From: an uncultured Clostridia bacterium
Lineage (GTDB): Bacteria > Bacillota > Clostridia > Christensenellales > CAG-138
Assembly (NCBI GenBank): GCA_946411635.1
Contig: CAMKES010000001.1
Location: forward strand, 87,696-151,695
Direction: 5' to 3'
Length of the DNA: 64,000 nt
Positions 34,761 to 45,500 of the stretch are shown here, piece by piece. The position numbers and the translations under genes were made by a program. Each line of letters starts with the position of its first letter. Position 1 is the first letter of the stretch. Below the pieces are notes generated by a model. It saw only the letters and a program-made list of their open reading frames with translations, had not been told where the DNA came from and made no database searches.

Positions 34761-35180
34761 ATGGAACACGAACCGAAGAAAAACCGAATCCGGATCAATC
34801 TGCTGCTTGCCCTGGGCGCGCTGCTGTTTGCCGCGGCGACGATCGTCCTGTGGTTTCTGCTGCGTCCGAAGCCCGGCGCGGGCGGCAGCTTCGTGATCCG
34901 GTACGGAAACGGCGAAACGCTGACGGTTCCGGCGGACGAAACGCGCACGGTCGTGATCCGTGACGGGAAGCTCGTCGACGAGGCGACGGGCGAGGGCGAC
35001 GAAAACGTGATCCGCATCGAGAACGGCTCCGCGCGCATGGAACGCGCGAACTGCCGGCATGAGGACTGCGTGCAGCAGGGCGTTTTGAACGCGGAAACCG
35101 CGGTCACGCGGCCGCTCGGGGCGTGGATCATCTGTGCGCCGCACCGCGTGTATATCGAGTACGTGGGGGACGGCGCATGA
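34761..35180 (+). CDS. NusG domain II (EetA-like) membrane-anchored protein
   Basis: 139 residues: cytosolic basic start, one membrane anchor (about 14-35), then an extracytosolic beta domain, NusG_II like, with two Cys near ANCRHEDCVQQG. A short protein of this type, with a Gx transporter and an ApbE protein, is found in extracellular electron transfer loci (EetA, EetB, FmnB of Listeria). Here all three genes are adjacent, with ATGA overlap to the next. The gene has no link to the transcription factor NusG. Confidence 0.82.
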   Translation: MEHEPKKNRIRINLLLALGALLFAAATIVLWFLLRPKPGAGGSFVIRYGNGETLTVPADETRTVVIRDGKLVDEATGEGDENVIRIENGSARMERANCRHEDCVQQGVLNAETAVTRPLGAWIICAPHRVYIEYVGDGA

Positions 35181-35683
35181 AGATCGGAACGCTGACCCGC
35201 ATGGCGCTGCTGACCGCCGCGGCGCTGATCCTCGGATATCTCGACTCGCTGATCCCGCTCGTGCAGGGCGTTCCCGGCATCAAGCTCGGGCTTTCCAACC
35301 TCGCGATTCTGTTCGCGGTCTTTTATATGCATCCGGGCGAGACGGTTCTCCTGATGCTGCTGAAGGTCGGGCTTTCGTCGCTGCTGTTCGGCAACCTGAT
35401 CGGCGCGGCATACGCGCTCGCGGGCGGCGTGCTGTCGGTCGCGGGGATGCTGCTTCTCAAACGCATCCCGGGCGTATCCGTGATCCCGGTCAGCATGATC
35501 GGCGGGATCCTGCACATGGTGGGGCAGTGCCTCGTCGGATTTATCCTGATCTCCGTGCGGCCCGTGATGGCCTATGCGCCGTGGCTGCTGATCTCCGGAA
35601 CCGCGACGGGACTGCTGCTGGGCGTCGCCGCGCGCGGCGTGTTTTACGGACTCGAACGGTATGAAAGGAGGAACGGCGCATGA
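35177..35683 (+). CDS. Gx transporter family protein (EetB-like)
   Basis: 168-residue polytopic membrane protein (about five segments) of the family also annotated as heptaprenyl diphosphate synthase component I. Its N-terminal LILGYLDSLIPLVQGVPGIKLGLSNLAILF matches the ECF-S-like Gx transporter family. Families of this kind are thought to take up or pass on a small substrate; in Listeria the EetB homologue is needed for extracellular flavinylation. Overlaps both neighbours by 4 nt (ATGA), which implies translational coupling. Confidence 0.85.
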   Translation: MKIGTLTRMALLTAAALILGYLDSLIPLVQGVPGIKLGLSNLAILFAVFYMHPGETVLLMLLKVGLSSLLFGNLIGAAYALAGGVLSVAGMLLLKRIPGVSVIPVSMIGGILHMVGQCLVGFILISVRPVMAYAPWLLISGTATGLLLGVAARGVFYGLERYERRNGA

Positions 35684-36630
35684 AACGGATCGTTCTGTTC
35701 GCGCTTGCGCTGCTGCTCCTGCCGCTGTTCGGCTGCGGGACGGAAACGCCGCATTCCGCGACGGGCTATGCCTGCGATACGGTCGTGACGATCACGGCGT
35801 ACGCGCCGCAGGAAACGGTTGACGCCGCGCTTTCGATCTGTTCGGACTACGAAAAGGTCCTGAGCAAAACGATCGAGGGCAGCGACGTATGGCGGCTGAA
35901 CCATGCGAACGGAGAACCGGTCCCGGTCGATCCGGAAACGGCGGCGCTCCTTTCGTTTGCGGTCGAGATCGGAAGCCTGTCGGACGGCGCGTTCGACGTG
36001 ACGATCGCCCCGGCGTCCGCGCTCTGGGACTTTCGCGCGGACGATCCGGTCCTGCCGGATCCGGATGCGCTTCGGGCGGCGTGCGAACGCGTCGATTACC
36101 GCAATATCGTGATCGACGGGAACACGGTCACGCTTCTGAACGGGGCGGAGATCGATCTCGGCGGCGTCGCGAAGGGCTATATCGCCGACCGCGTCTCGGC
36201 GTATTTTCAGGCGAAGGGCGTCGCCTCCGCATGCATCAATATGGGCGGGAACGTCGTCACGATCGGCACGAAACCGAACGGCGATCCGTGGACGGTCGGG
36301 ATCCGCGATTCGAAGGGCGCGCCGGACGAGAGCGAGGAGGTCCTTTCGATCGCCGACGGCGCGGTCGTGACCAGCGGAACGTACGAGCGCGGCTTCACGC
36401 TCGACGGCGTCCGCTACCATCACATCCTCGATCCGAAGACCGGCATGCCGGTTTCAAACGGTCTTGCCTCGGTCACCGTCGTCGGTGTGCGCTCCGACCT
36501 GTGCGACGCGCTTTCGACGGCGTGCTTCGTGCTCGGCGAGGAGGCGTCGAAACCGCTTCTGGACCGGTACGGCGTCCGCGCGGTCTTCCTGTACGAAGAC
36601 GGTTCGCGCGGCGCGTATCCGGAATCGTAA
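35680..36630 (+). CDS. apbE: FAD:protein FMN transferase, lipoprotein
   Basis: 316 residues with a lipobox (LPLFGC, cysteine near 19). The ApbE motifs are present: GYACDTVVTITAYA, GGVAKGYIADRV, and the C-terminal YHHILDPKTGMPV with its Mg-binding region. The enzyme attaches FMN from FAD to threonine or serine of extracytosolic redox proteins. Last of three coupled genes; no obvious FMN-acceptor gene is in the window, so its target lies elsewhere. Followed by a strong bidirectional terminator. Confidence 0.95.
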   Translation: MKRIVLFALALLLLPLFGCGTETPHSATGYACDTVVTITAYAPQETVDAALSICSDYEKVLSKTIEGSDVWRLNHANGEPVPVDPETAALLSFAVEIGSLSDGAFDVTIAPASALWDFRADDPVLPDPDALRAACERVDYRNIVIDGNTVTLLNGAEIDLGGVAKGYIADRVSAYFQAKGVASACINMGGNVVTIGTKPNGDPWTVGIRDSKGAPDESEEVLSIADGAVVTSGTYERGFTLDGVRYHHILDPKTGMPVSNGLASVTVVGVRSDLCDALSTACFVLGEEASKPLLDRYGVRAVFLYEDGSRGAYPES

Positions 36631-36642
36631 AGCAAATACAAA

Positions 36643-36670
36643 AAAGACCTGTCCAAAGGGACAGGTCTTT
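36643..36670. terminator. bidirectional terminator
   Basis: 12-bp stem aaagacctgtcc/ggacaggtcttt (36643-36654 with 36659-36670) between convergent genes, with T-runs in both directions. Confidence 0.88.
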
Positions 36671-36684
36671 GTTTTTTTTCGGGT

Positions 36685-38484
36685 TCAGCTGATCGGCGTG
36701 ATCGATTCAATACGCCGCGTTCCGGCGTACAGATACTGCAGATGCGTACGGAACTTCGCCACGAGCGTGCCGCGGTATTTGGCGTCGACCGTCGTGGAAT
36801 GGATCACGGTGTTGTCGCCGAGGTAGAGCATCACGTGTCCGACCTTGTTGCGCTTCTCGTTCAGCAGCACGATGATGTCGCCGCGCTGATGCGTCTTGAG
36901 CGCTTCGCGGTCCCTGCGCGGGATGCCCGGATCGACGAACGTGATGCGGCGCGTTTCGCTGACCAGCGTTTCGATCCCGCCGAATTCGGACGCCGTCATA
37001 TCGAGCGAAAGCTCGTTGCGGAAGCCGCGGCGGTATCCGAGGCTGCGGAATGCCCAGTTGAGAATGCCGGAGCAGTCGTAGGACGCGTCGCCGATCCGCT
37101 TGCCGTTGCTGTACGGCGTGCCGAGACGGTCGTAGACCATGGAGATGACGACCTCGATCAGATGCGCCTTCTCGTCGGTGACGGAGGGGAAGATGCGCCG
37201 TCCGCATTCGAAAGCGTTCGCCGCGGTCTCGTCGATCTCAACGATCGCGCCCGCGCCGTTTTCGACGGTCAGCATGCGCCCGTCGCCGAGATACAGACCG
37301 CAGCCCGTCACGTCGCCGGAGAACCGTCCGTGAATGACGACCTCGACGTCCGGAACGATCGCGTTGCCTTTTCCGGCCGTGTCCGAGAAGAACACGAGAT
37401 CACCGGGCTCAAGCGCGTCGTACGAATCGATATACGCCCATTCGGTCTCGCTGCCGTCGAGCGTCACGAGGTCGCCTGCGCTGTTGAACAGCTTGAACGC
37501 CAGCGAATTGTACACCGGTGCGATATACAGCTTTTTCGGGTACAGCGTTTCGTTGTCGAGAGGCTTCTGATAGAAGCGGTAATACGCCTCGTTGAAATGC
37601 AGACCTTCCGAACGCAGCAGATCGAACAGCAGGGAAGCCGCGTCGGTGTATTTGACGCCGACGAACGTCTCCGCGTCGGAAACGAGCGCCTCGCGCGAGA
37701 ACGTGTTTTCCGGCGTTTCGCAGGATTGCCGCAGATACGTGTCGAACGTCTCGCGGGAAACGAACTGGATCTGACCGAGCTGTACGTAGCCGGTTTCTCC
37801 CTCGGGCGTCAGAACGGCGGCGAACCGCTCGTCGACGCCGAGCACGCGGACCGGCTCGTAGTTGGCGTGCGCGGCGATCGCGGAATCGATGTCGCGCATG
37901 GAATACAGAATGCCGTGCGGCCGCACGAGGATCGCGTAGGGGCTTTCCGGCGCGGTGAGCTGCGTTTCCTTTACGGAGCGGCTTTCAAGGTATCCTTCCG
38001 CATCGGCGCCGATGGCGCGAACGTGACAGTACGCGCCGTCGTCGGTCTTGCCGAGCAGGATCCATTCGTAATGATAGATCCCGTCCATCGGCTTGAACGG
38101 CATGAACCGCTCGGCTTTCGCATCCGCGCGGCGAAGCAGGTACTGCCTGAGACCGTGCGTGTAAACGGTTTCGATCGTCTCGTCGAGCAAAAGATTCCGC
38201 TGCTTTTCGGAGAGCGCGGTCTCGCTGACCGGCACGGGCGTCGGCGTGGGTTCCGGCGTGGGCTCCGGCGTGGGCGTCGGCACGGGCGTGGGCGTCGGTA
38301 CGGGCGGCGGCGTTGCGGGCACGGGCGTCGGCGCAACGACGATCGGATCGTCGTCGCCGCTCGCCGGCGTTGCAGCCTCAACGGTCGCTTCTGGCGTTTC
38401 GGCCGGCACGGAGGGCTCGCTCTGCGCTCCCGCGCACGCGCACAGGAAAACGAGCAGGATCGGAATCAATAACAGTTTCTTCAT
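36685..38484 (-). CDS. NlpC/P60 cell-wall peptidase lipoprotein with tandem domains
   Basis: 599 residues. A lipobox signal (LVFLCAC) is followed by a proline/threonine-rich stretch (about 55-90), a putative SH3-type region (about 95-260), a degenerate NlpC/P60 domain (about 275-410) that has LEPGDLVFF and GCGLYLGDGRML but has lost the catalytic cysteine (DAAS in its place), and a complete C-terminal NlpC/P60 domain (about 455-590) with DCSG, GHVMLYLG and VIHSTT as the Cys/His residues. It should cleave stem peptides of peptidoglycan. The start codon at 38484 has no ribosome binding site but a promoter (38492-38520) sits just upstream, so it may be leaderless. Confidence 0.88.
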   Translation of the reverse strand: MKKLLLIPILLVFLCACAGAQSEPSVPAETPEATVEAATPASGDDDPIVVAPTPVPATPPPVPTPTPVPTPTPEPTPEPTPTPVPVSETALSEKQRNLLLDETIETVYTHGLRQYLLRRADAKAERFMPFKPMDGIYHYEWILLGKTDDGAYCHVRAIGADAEGYLESRSVKETQLTAPESPYAILVRPHGILYSMRDIDSAIAAHANYEPVRVLGVDERFAAVLTPEGETGYVQLGQIQFVSRETFDTYLRQSCETPENTFSREALVSDAETFVGVKYTDAASLLFDLLRSEGLHFNEAYYRFYQKPLDNETLYPKKLYIAPVYNSLAFKLFNSAGDLVTLDGSETEWAYIDSYDALEPGDLVFFSDTAGKGNAIVPDVEVVIHGRFSGDVTGCGLYLGDGRMLTVENGAGAIVEIDETAANAFECGRRIFPSVTDEKAHLIEVVISMVYDRLGTPYSNGKRIGDASYDCSGILNWAFRSLGYRRGFRNELSLDMTASEFGGIETLVSETRRITFVDPGIPRRDREALKTHQRGDIIVLLNEKRNKVGHVMLYLGDNTVIHSTTVDAKYRGTLVAKFRTHLQYLYAGTRRIESITPIS

Positions 38485-38491
38485 GGCAATC

Positions 38492-38520
38492 AGTTTAGCG
38501 GGGATCGGTGCAAAAGTCAA
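38492..38520 (-). promoter_or_regulatory. promoter of the NlpC/P60 gene, predicts leaderless mRNA
   Basis: -35 TTGACT (complement of 38515-38520), 17-bp spacer, -10 TAAACT (complement of 38492-38497). The ATG begins 8 nt beyond the -10 box. Confidence 0.55.
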
Positions 38521-38549
38521 TCGCGCAGATGTAAAATATTGTCGAACTC

Positions 38550-38578
38550 TTTACAATTTTTACCGCGTACGCTACAAT
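38550..38578 (+). promoter_or_regulatory. promoter of the DUF896 gene
   Basis: -35 TTTACA (38550-38555), 17-bp spacer, -10 TACAAT (38573-38578). Confidence 0.65.
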
Positions 38579-38599
38579 ACGGTCACGGAGGAAACGCGC

Positions 38600-38803
38600 A
38601 TGAAACAGGAACACATCGACCGCATCAACGCGCTTGCGAAAAAGGCGAAGACGGAGGGGCTGACGCCCGAGGAGACGGAGGAGCGCGACGCGCTTCGGAA
38701 GGCCTATATCGCGGACTTCCGGAAATCCCTTGAGGCGCATCTGGAAAACACCTACGTCGTCGACGCCGAGGGCAACAAGACCAAGCTGCAGAAAAAGCGC
38801 TGA
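38600..38803 (+). CDS. DUF896 (UPF0291) family protein
   Basis: 67-residue helical protein with the DUF896 start HIDRINALAKKAKTEGLTPEE and the ending LENTYVVDAEGNKTKLQKK. Members include Bacillus YnzC; the molecular function is not settled. ATG at 38600 has GGAGGAAAC upstream and there is a promoter and a terminator, so it is a complete single-gene unit. Confidence 0.9.
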   Translation: MKQEHIDRINALAKKAKTEGLTPEETEERDALRKAYIADFRKSLEAHLENTYVVDAEGNKTKLQKKR

Positions 38804-38815
38804 ACGCGCATCGAT

Positions 38816-38847
38816 CGGGAGACGGAGCGATCCGCCTCCCGTTTTTT
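38816..38847 (+). terminator. terminator of the DUF896 gene
   Basis: 11-nt arms cgggagacgga/tccgcctcccg with one mismatch (38816-38826 with 38831-38841) and a T-run. Confidence 0.8.
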
Positions 38848-39408
38848 CAATATCCCGCTTGTATGATCGAGCCGTCGACGGCGTTGATCAGAAGCGCCTG
38901 CGGCGGCGTGTCCGGATCGTCGCGGAAGCTGAGGATTCCGTGACCGTATATCCGTTGAGATCTGCGCGGCTCACATCGAAATACCGCGCATCCTCGCCTT
39001 CGCATGCGATGCTGACGATCGCCGTACTGCCGTCCGACATCGTATAGCGCGCGCCGAGGTCGTTGACCGGCACGGAGCCGAAATCGGAGACCGGCTCCGG
39101 ATCATGTGCATCCGGCGCGTTCCGGATCTGCTCCGCATACCACGCCGCCTCCGCCTTGTACTGCGCTTCGGAAAGGGATCCGATCTCGGCGGTCAGCTCG
39201 CCGTTTTTACGCATCTCGTCCATGGATTCGTTGTAATCGTCGATCCGTGCCTGAAATTCACGCTTCCAGTCGTCCTTCGTGGTCTCGAGATGAACGCGGC
39301 TTACCGGCGTGCCGAGCAGAGCGGAGAGCAGCCCTGCCGTACCTACGGCGTGGGCTGGCATGCCGCAAGCATAATAAGGGAGAGGCACAGAATGATGATT
39401 CGTTTCAT
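38847..39408 (-). pseudogene. frameshifted lipoprotein gene (DUF6034-like)
   Basis: Three pieces in different frames read as one lipoprotein. Piece 1 starts at ATG 39408 with AAGGAGG upstream and encodes MKRIIILCLSLIMLAACQPTP, then hits a stop. Piece 2 (about 39300-38945) continues with GTPVSRVHLETTKDDW, SLSEAQYKAEAAWYAEQIR and GARYTMSDGS. Piece 3, one frame over, gives HGILSFRDDPDTPPQALLINAVDG and a natural stop at 38847. So there are two frameshifts, near 39290-39350 and near 38940. The LAACQPTP start and the middle resemble DUF6034 lipoproteins. It could be decay or sequence error. Confidence 0.7.
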
Positions 39409-39523
39409 TAGATCCTCCTTTCGGACGGCAGACCCGTCCCGACAGGAAAAGCGTAGCAGGAAAATGCGTCCAAAATGTCAAATTCCTGCATCATGGATGT
39501 CATATCGCTGTTAAATCATTTTT

Positions 39524-39564
39524 ACGAAAAAAACGGTGCGGCCCCATTCGGGACCGCACCGTTT
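39524..39564 (-). terminator. terminator of the giant surface protein gene
   Basis: 11-bp stem aaacggtgcgg/ccgcaccgttt (39531-39541 with 39554-39564), with a T-run beyond it on the minus strand. Confidence 0.85.
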
Positions 39565-39578
39565 CGGTTTGCGATTTC

Positions 39579-42500
39579 TTAATATGCGTTCGTAAGCGTG
39601 AACATGTCGTTGCCCTTCTTCGCCTCGTCGTAGAACTCTCTGTCGTAGACGGGGGAGTAGGTGGTGACGGCGATGTCGCGCGTATCCGGATCGAAGCGGA
39701 GGATCCGCATGAAGCCGAGGCCGTTCTCCTCGTCCGCGGCGTAGTTGAACGCCAGGACGTTGACCGTGCGCCCGTCATACTGCATTTCGGTACGGACCGT
39801 GCCGGACGTGCAGCTCGAAAGGATCAGGCGAACGCCCGCGTTCTTCTTTACGATCTCTTCCTCGATCAGCTTGCCGAATTCGGTCAGGCTGCCCGCTTCG
39901 TCCACGTAGTCGTTCACGAACAGGATCGTGCTGTACTTCGCGGGATCGACCGCTGCGATCTGCGCGTTCACGAAGTCGATCCGCTTCTGCTGGTCTTCGC
40001 GCTCCTCGTCGGTTTCGGCAAGCTTATGGAAGCCGATGCCGATCGTGAGGATCCCGTGCTCCGCAAAGCGGCGGACCCAGATCTCTCCGTCGCCGAAGAC
40101 CGCCTGCGGATGCAGCAGACCGCGCGCCGCGAACGGACCGTAATCCATCGCGTCGCCGTCCACGTCGATTGTACCGGCAATACCGAAGTACTTGCTTCTG
40201 AGCTTGCCGAGAAGCTCAACGGCCTTTGCTTCGATATCCGCGTCGTTGAACGTGCCGGCCGTGCTGCCGGTGGTGAACGCCGCAATGACGTTCGCGTCCG
40301 ATGCGCAGCCGAGGATCCAGTCGACCATCGCCGCGAGCGCGTCGGTGCGCGCGCCTTCCTTCGCGATCTTCGCATCGGAGAACCAGACGATCTCAAACTC
40401 GCCCGGCTTCGTAATGCGGAGCATGCCCGGAACGTATACGACGATGTAGTTGCCCTGCGTTTCTTCGCCGCTCGGCGTGATCGGGTATTCGCCGATCTTT
40501 TCGCCGGGCTCGCGCTCGAGCGTGTAGTCCACGGTGTCGCCGCTCAGAAGGCCGCTGACCGTTGCCGTAAGCTCCGGATCCTTCGATCCGAACTTCTTGA
40601 CCTTGCTGTCCGCCCTGACCGTAACGATCCGCGGCGTGACCTCCAGCGTGCCCTCGTCGAGCGTGATGTCGTAGTTGTCGGCGCCCGTCGGGAAGAGAAC
40701 GTCGATCGCGTTGACGGCCGTTCCGACGTCCGTCACGGAGCCGAGTGCGCGCACGACCGGTTCGTCGCCCTTTGCAAAGCCCATGCCGAGGATCTGTACG
40801 ACCGGCTTTTCGAGCGCGGTTCCGTCATAGACCTTCGTCGCGCTTTCGCTCTTCAGGATGACGGGGCGCTTGCTGATCGTAAGCTCGCCGTCGGTGACGA
40901 GGAACGTGACGGTCTTGAAGTTCGGGTTCGTGTTCTCGAACTGATCTTCGGCAAGACCCATTTCGTAAACGCCCGCGTTGATCGCTTCGACCTTTGCGGT
41001 TCCGCTGAAGGCGAAGTCGCTTTCCTTGTAGAGCGGGTTCTCGATCTCAACGTCGTAGCCTTCCGCCGCGAACGTCCGGTTGTCGAATACGTACGACGCC
41101 TTATGGCCGGTGATCGTGACGGTCGTTTCGATCGGCAGGATCTCCTGATAGCCGTCGGTGACGAGGAACGTGACGGTCTTGAAGTTCGGGTTCGTGTTTG
41201 CGAACTGATCTTCGGCGAGGCCCATCATCGTCTTGCCCGCATCGGTGCGTTCGGCTTTCGCCGTACCGGAGAACGTGAAGTACGATTCCTTGTACAGCGG
41301 ATTGCTGATCTTGACGTCATAGCCGGTGACCTTGTGCTCGGTTCCGTCATAGTCGACCGTGTCGGTGTGACCGGTGATCGTGACGGTCGTTTCGATCGGC
41401 AGGATCTCCTGATAGCCGTCGGTGACGAGGAACGTGACGGTCTTGAAGTTCGGGTTCGTGTTTGCGAACTGATCTTCGGCGAGGCCCATCATCGTCTTGC
41501 CCGCATCGGTGCGTTCGGCTTTCGCCGTACCGGAGAACGTGAAGTACGATTCCTTGTACAGCGGATTGCTGATCTTGACGTCATAGCCGGTGACCTTGTG
41601 CTCGGTTCCGTCATAGTCGACCGTGTCGGTGTGACCGGTGATCGTGACGGTCGTTTCGATCGGCAGGATCTCCTGATAGCCGTCGGTGACGAGGAACGTG
41701 ACGGTCTTGAAGTTCGGGTTCGTGTTTGCGAACTGATCTTCGGCGAGGCCCATCATCGTCTTGCCCGCATCGGTGCGTTCGGCTTTCGCCGTACCGGAGA
41801 ACGTGAAGTACGATTCCTTGTACAGCGGATTGCTGATCTCAACGTCGTAGCCTTTGACCTCATGCTTCGTTCCGTCGTAAGGGCTCGTATTGAAATGACC
41901 GGTGATCGTAACGACGACGTCGCCCGCGGGGGTAACCGTCAGCGTGCCTTCCTTGGTGGTGATATCGTAGTTCTCCGCAAGCGTGGTCTCGTTCAGCGCG
42001 TAGGTGAACGTGTTCTTGCTGCTGCCGACGTTCGTCTGCGAACCCGTGACGTTGTACGTCGCGCCTTCGCCTTCGACGAAGCCGTCGCCGGTGACCGTGA
42101 CCGTGTCGTTCGTCAGCGGCGTGCTGTCGTATACCTTCGTGTCGTCCGCGGAGGTCATCGTGATCGTCCGCTTCTTGATCGAGAGCGTGCCGTACTCGGT
42201 TTCGATCTCCGGATACTGCGCCGTCACGTCGTCGCCCGCCGCATTCGTCAGCGCCTGGCTGAACGTGTTGTTCTCTGCCGCGCTGTCGCCGTAGTTTCTG
42301 ACGCCGTCTTCGGTCGGCGTGATCGTGATCTTGTCGCCCGTCGGGAGCGTGAAGACCTTGCCGTCCGAACCCGCATCCGCTTCCAGCGTTACGGTCTTGG
42401 TCGTCACGGTCGTGACGTTCTGTTCTTCTTCCTCGTCATAGCTCGTCGTCGATTCCGCAGCCGTGTATTCGACCGTATAGACTTCTTCCTTATGAAGCTT

Positions 42501-45500
42501 TCCGTCGTACGTCCATTCCTTCGTCGCGGACGTGATCTTGATCGCCGGACGGAAGGTGTTCGTGAACACGACGCTCTCGTGGCCCGCCAGCGTTCCGTCC
42601 TTCGCCAGCGAAGAACCGTTCGTTCCGGTGTTCTCTTCGCTCGTCGACGGAATGTATCCCGGCGTTCCGCTTTCCGTGATGCTGTACGTCGTGCCGTATC
42701 TCAGCGGAGAGATGACGACCTTTTCGCCGTGCTTCAGCGTGAACGAAAGCGTGAATTCCGCTTTGCCGCTGCCGCCCTGCGCCGTCAGATACGACCACAT
42801 TTCGCTGCCGATCCGGTCGCGCTCTGCCGCGGTCAGAAGATCCTCGGTCCCGCTCGCCGTCACTTTATTGACGTGGAAATGGAGCATGAAGTCCGAAATG
42901 TCGTCAAACCCGTCGATGTGCGGCGTGCCGATCGTCACGGTATAGAGGAAGTCCAGCTCCGTGCTGCCGCCGACAACGTTCTTTTCGATCTCCAGGCTGC
43001 ATTTGTGCGTGTTCGTGATCGTATAGCCCGTGATGAAGGTCTCGTATCCGGACACGGCGTCCTCTTGGACGTAGTAGGAAATCTCTTCGTTGACGCCGTC
43101 TGTCGCTGGTTCCGCATATTTCGGCGCCGTGAAGGTGTGCTTCCAGTCGTCGGCCGCAGTAACCTCCGCAGCGTCGACCTCCGTGCCGTGCGCGAACAGA
43201 TGTACCATGATGCTTGCCGGACGGTTGGCTTCGCCGCTGTCCTCCCAGATCTTCGTCACCGGGATCTCGACCGTTGTGTTCGTGACCTTCAGCTTGCCTT
43301 CCTTGGTCGTGATCGTGTAGTTGTCCGCTTTGGTGTTGCCGTTCAGCGTGTAGGTGAACGTATTGCTGCTTTCGCCGATCACCGTCTGCGAACCCGTGAC
43401 GTTGTACGTCGCGCCTTCGCCTTCAACGAAGCCGTCGCCGGTGACCGTGACTGTGTCGTTCGTCAGCGGCGTGCCGTCGTAGATCTTTTCGTCGCTCGCG
43501 CTGGTCAGGGTGACTGCGCGCGGCGTGATCTTCAGTTTTCCGGGGATCGTCGTGACCTTGAAGCGTGCGGTCACGTCGGTGCCGCTCGAATCCGTCACCT
43601 GCGCGGTGCCGGTCACGTTGACGGGGTATTCGCCTGCGTCCTTTCCGGTGTTCTGCGCAACGATGCCGGTAACGGTATACGTTTCGCCGCCGACCGTGAA
43701 TTTCAGTTCATTGCCTTCGACCGTAAAGACGGTGCCGTCGACCCGGATCTCCTTGAAGCCCTTGACCGTCTGCTCTTCGCCGTTATAGAGATACGTGCCG
43801 CTGTTCGCGACGATCTCAACGGCCTTCTGCTCGATCAGGATCGCGTAGACGATGTTCTCGTCGTCCTCGTTCTCAACGTCGACGATCACCTTGCCGAGCG
43901 CGTTCGTGTCGGACGTGCTGCTGCTCCTGCTCCAGCCGGCGAAGTAATATCCGTTCGGGACCGTGATGCCGAACTCTGCATGGAAGGAATACGCGGAGAG
44001 ATCGGACAGATCGAACGATTCGTTGTTGAGGATCGGCGTTTCGGTATTGGTCCATGCGGAGGGGGAGGGGTTCCATTCGATGCCGGTCTTGTCGTCGGGA
44101 CGGATCGCAAAGGTGATCTTCGTCTCGGGATAGTCCGTCGCATACTGCGCGAGCAGACGCACTTCGTATTCCGAACCGGAATCGGGGCGCGAAAGGAACT
44201 CGTTTTTGATCTGAAGCTCCGAGCCGGGCTGATACAGCTTGTTGCTCGTGTCGTTCTTGATCTTCCATCCGATGAACTTCAGCGAACCCTTCTGAAGGTT
44301 GCTTCCGCCCATGATGCAGGCGTAGCTTCCGAGACGGTATTCGTTGTCGTCGATCGGGACCGTGCCCGTGCCGCCGTTTGCGTCGTAAACGACCTTGTAT
44401 CCTTCCGTGGAGGAATACACGGCGATCAGCGTGAGCGTTCTGGTTTCGGCGTCATAACCGGGCATCGATTCGAGCGCTTCGTCGTTGAATATCGTTCCGA
44501 AATAGAACGGGGTCCTTCCGTCGGCAAGCCGCCAGCCGATGAAGGTCTCGCCTTCCTTCTGCGGATCGGCCGAAGGCTTGGCGATCTGCTCGCCGGAGGT
44601 GACGCTCACGGACGGTTCGCCGGAGAAGGTTCCGCCTTTCGGATCGAATACGACGGTATACGTGACCGGCGACCAGACGCCGTTGAAGGACGCGTCGTAG
44701 CACGGGAAAACGTATTTTCCGGTAAAGTCCTTGATCAGTTCGCCGGAATTCGACATCCATCCGTTGAACAGATACGTAACGCCGGCCTGCGAACGTGTCG
44801 ATTCGTCGGCGACCAGCGTCGCCTTCGTATACTGATGCAGTCCGAGCGCGTCGTTGAACGGAACGTTCTCAAGCATCTCCGGCTCCATGCCGAGTCCCGG
44901 ATAGTAGGACAGCTTCACCTCGTTCCGATGGTGGAAGAGATGGAGGACGTCGTGACGGCTGACTTTCTGCAGCTGAGATCTGCTCACGTAGTACGGATTG
45001 CCTTCGGTGTTTGTCGGGTTGACGGTAAACGTATCGTCCTTCTCAAGGATGATATGATCGTTCCCCAGAACGGTAAAACCGTCGTGTCCGTAGGAAACGG
45101 AGAAGGTGTTCGGATTGTTGTTGACGGAGCCGATGTGGCAGATTTCAAGATAGTATTCCTGTCCGTCGGGAGAGGGGGCGTTCGAGGAATAATCCGCCCA
45201 GGTCTGCTTCAGCTCGCCGTTTCTCTTGAGCTCAGCCTGATCGGCCGTGCTGAGGACGGGGTACCACATATAGATCTTGTAGGACCAGAAGCTTTCGCCC
45301 AGTTCGACCTTCTGCAGGGTGACCGTGACGGTTTTACCCGCAAAATTCGAGCTGTAGTTGCCGCGGTAATGCGGATTGTAGGTATCGGGATGGCAGGTGG
45401 TGGTCTTCCATCCGTTCGTGACCTTCCACTGATACTTGTACGTTTTGTCGCCCTCCGTGAACGTGCCGAGCCGGATCGGATCGGCAAGCGTTACTACCGT

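Noticed and set aside
40870..41921. Tandem repeats considered as a CRISPR array
   Set aside because: The 264-bp units are longer than any CRISPR repeat, are in frame with a coding sequence and have no unique spacers; no cas genes nearby.
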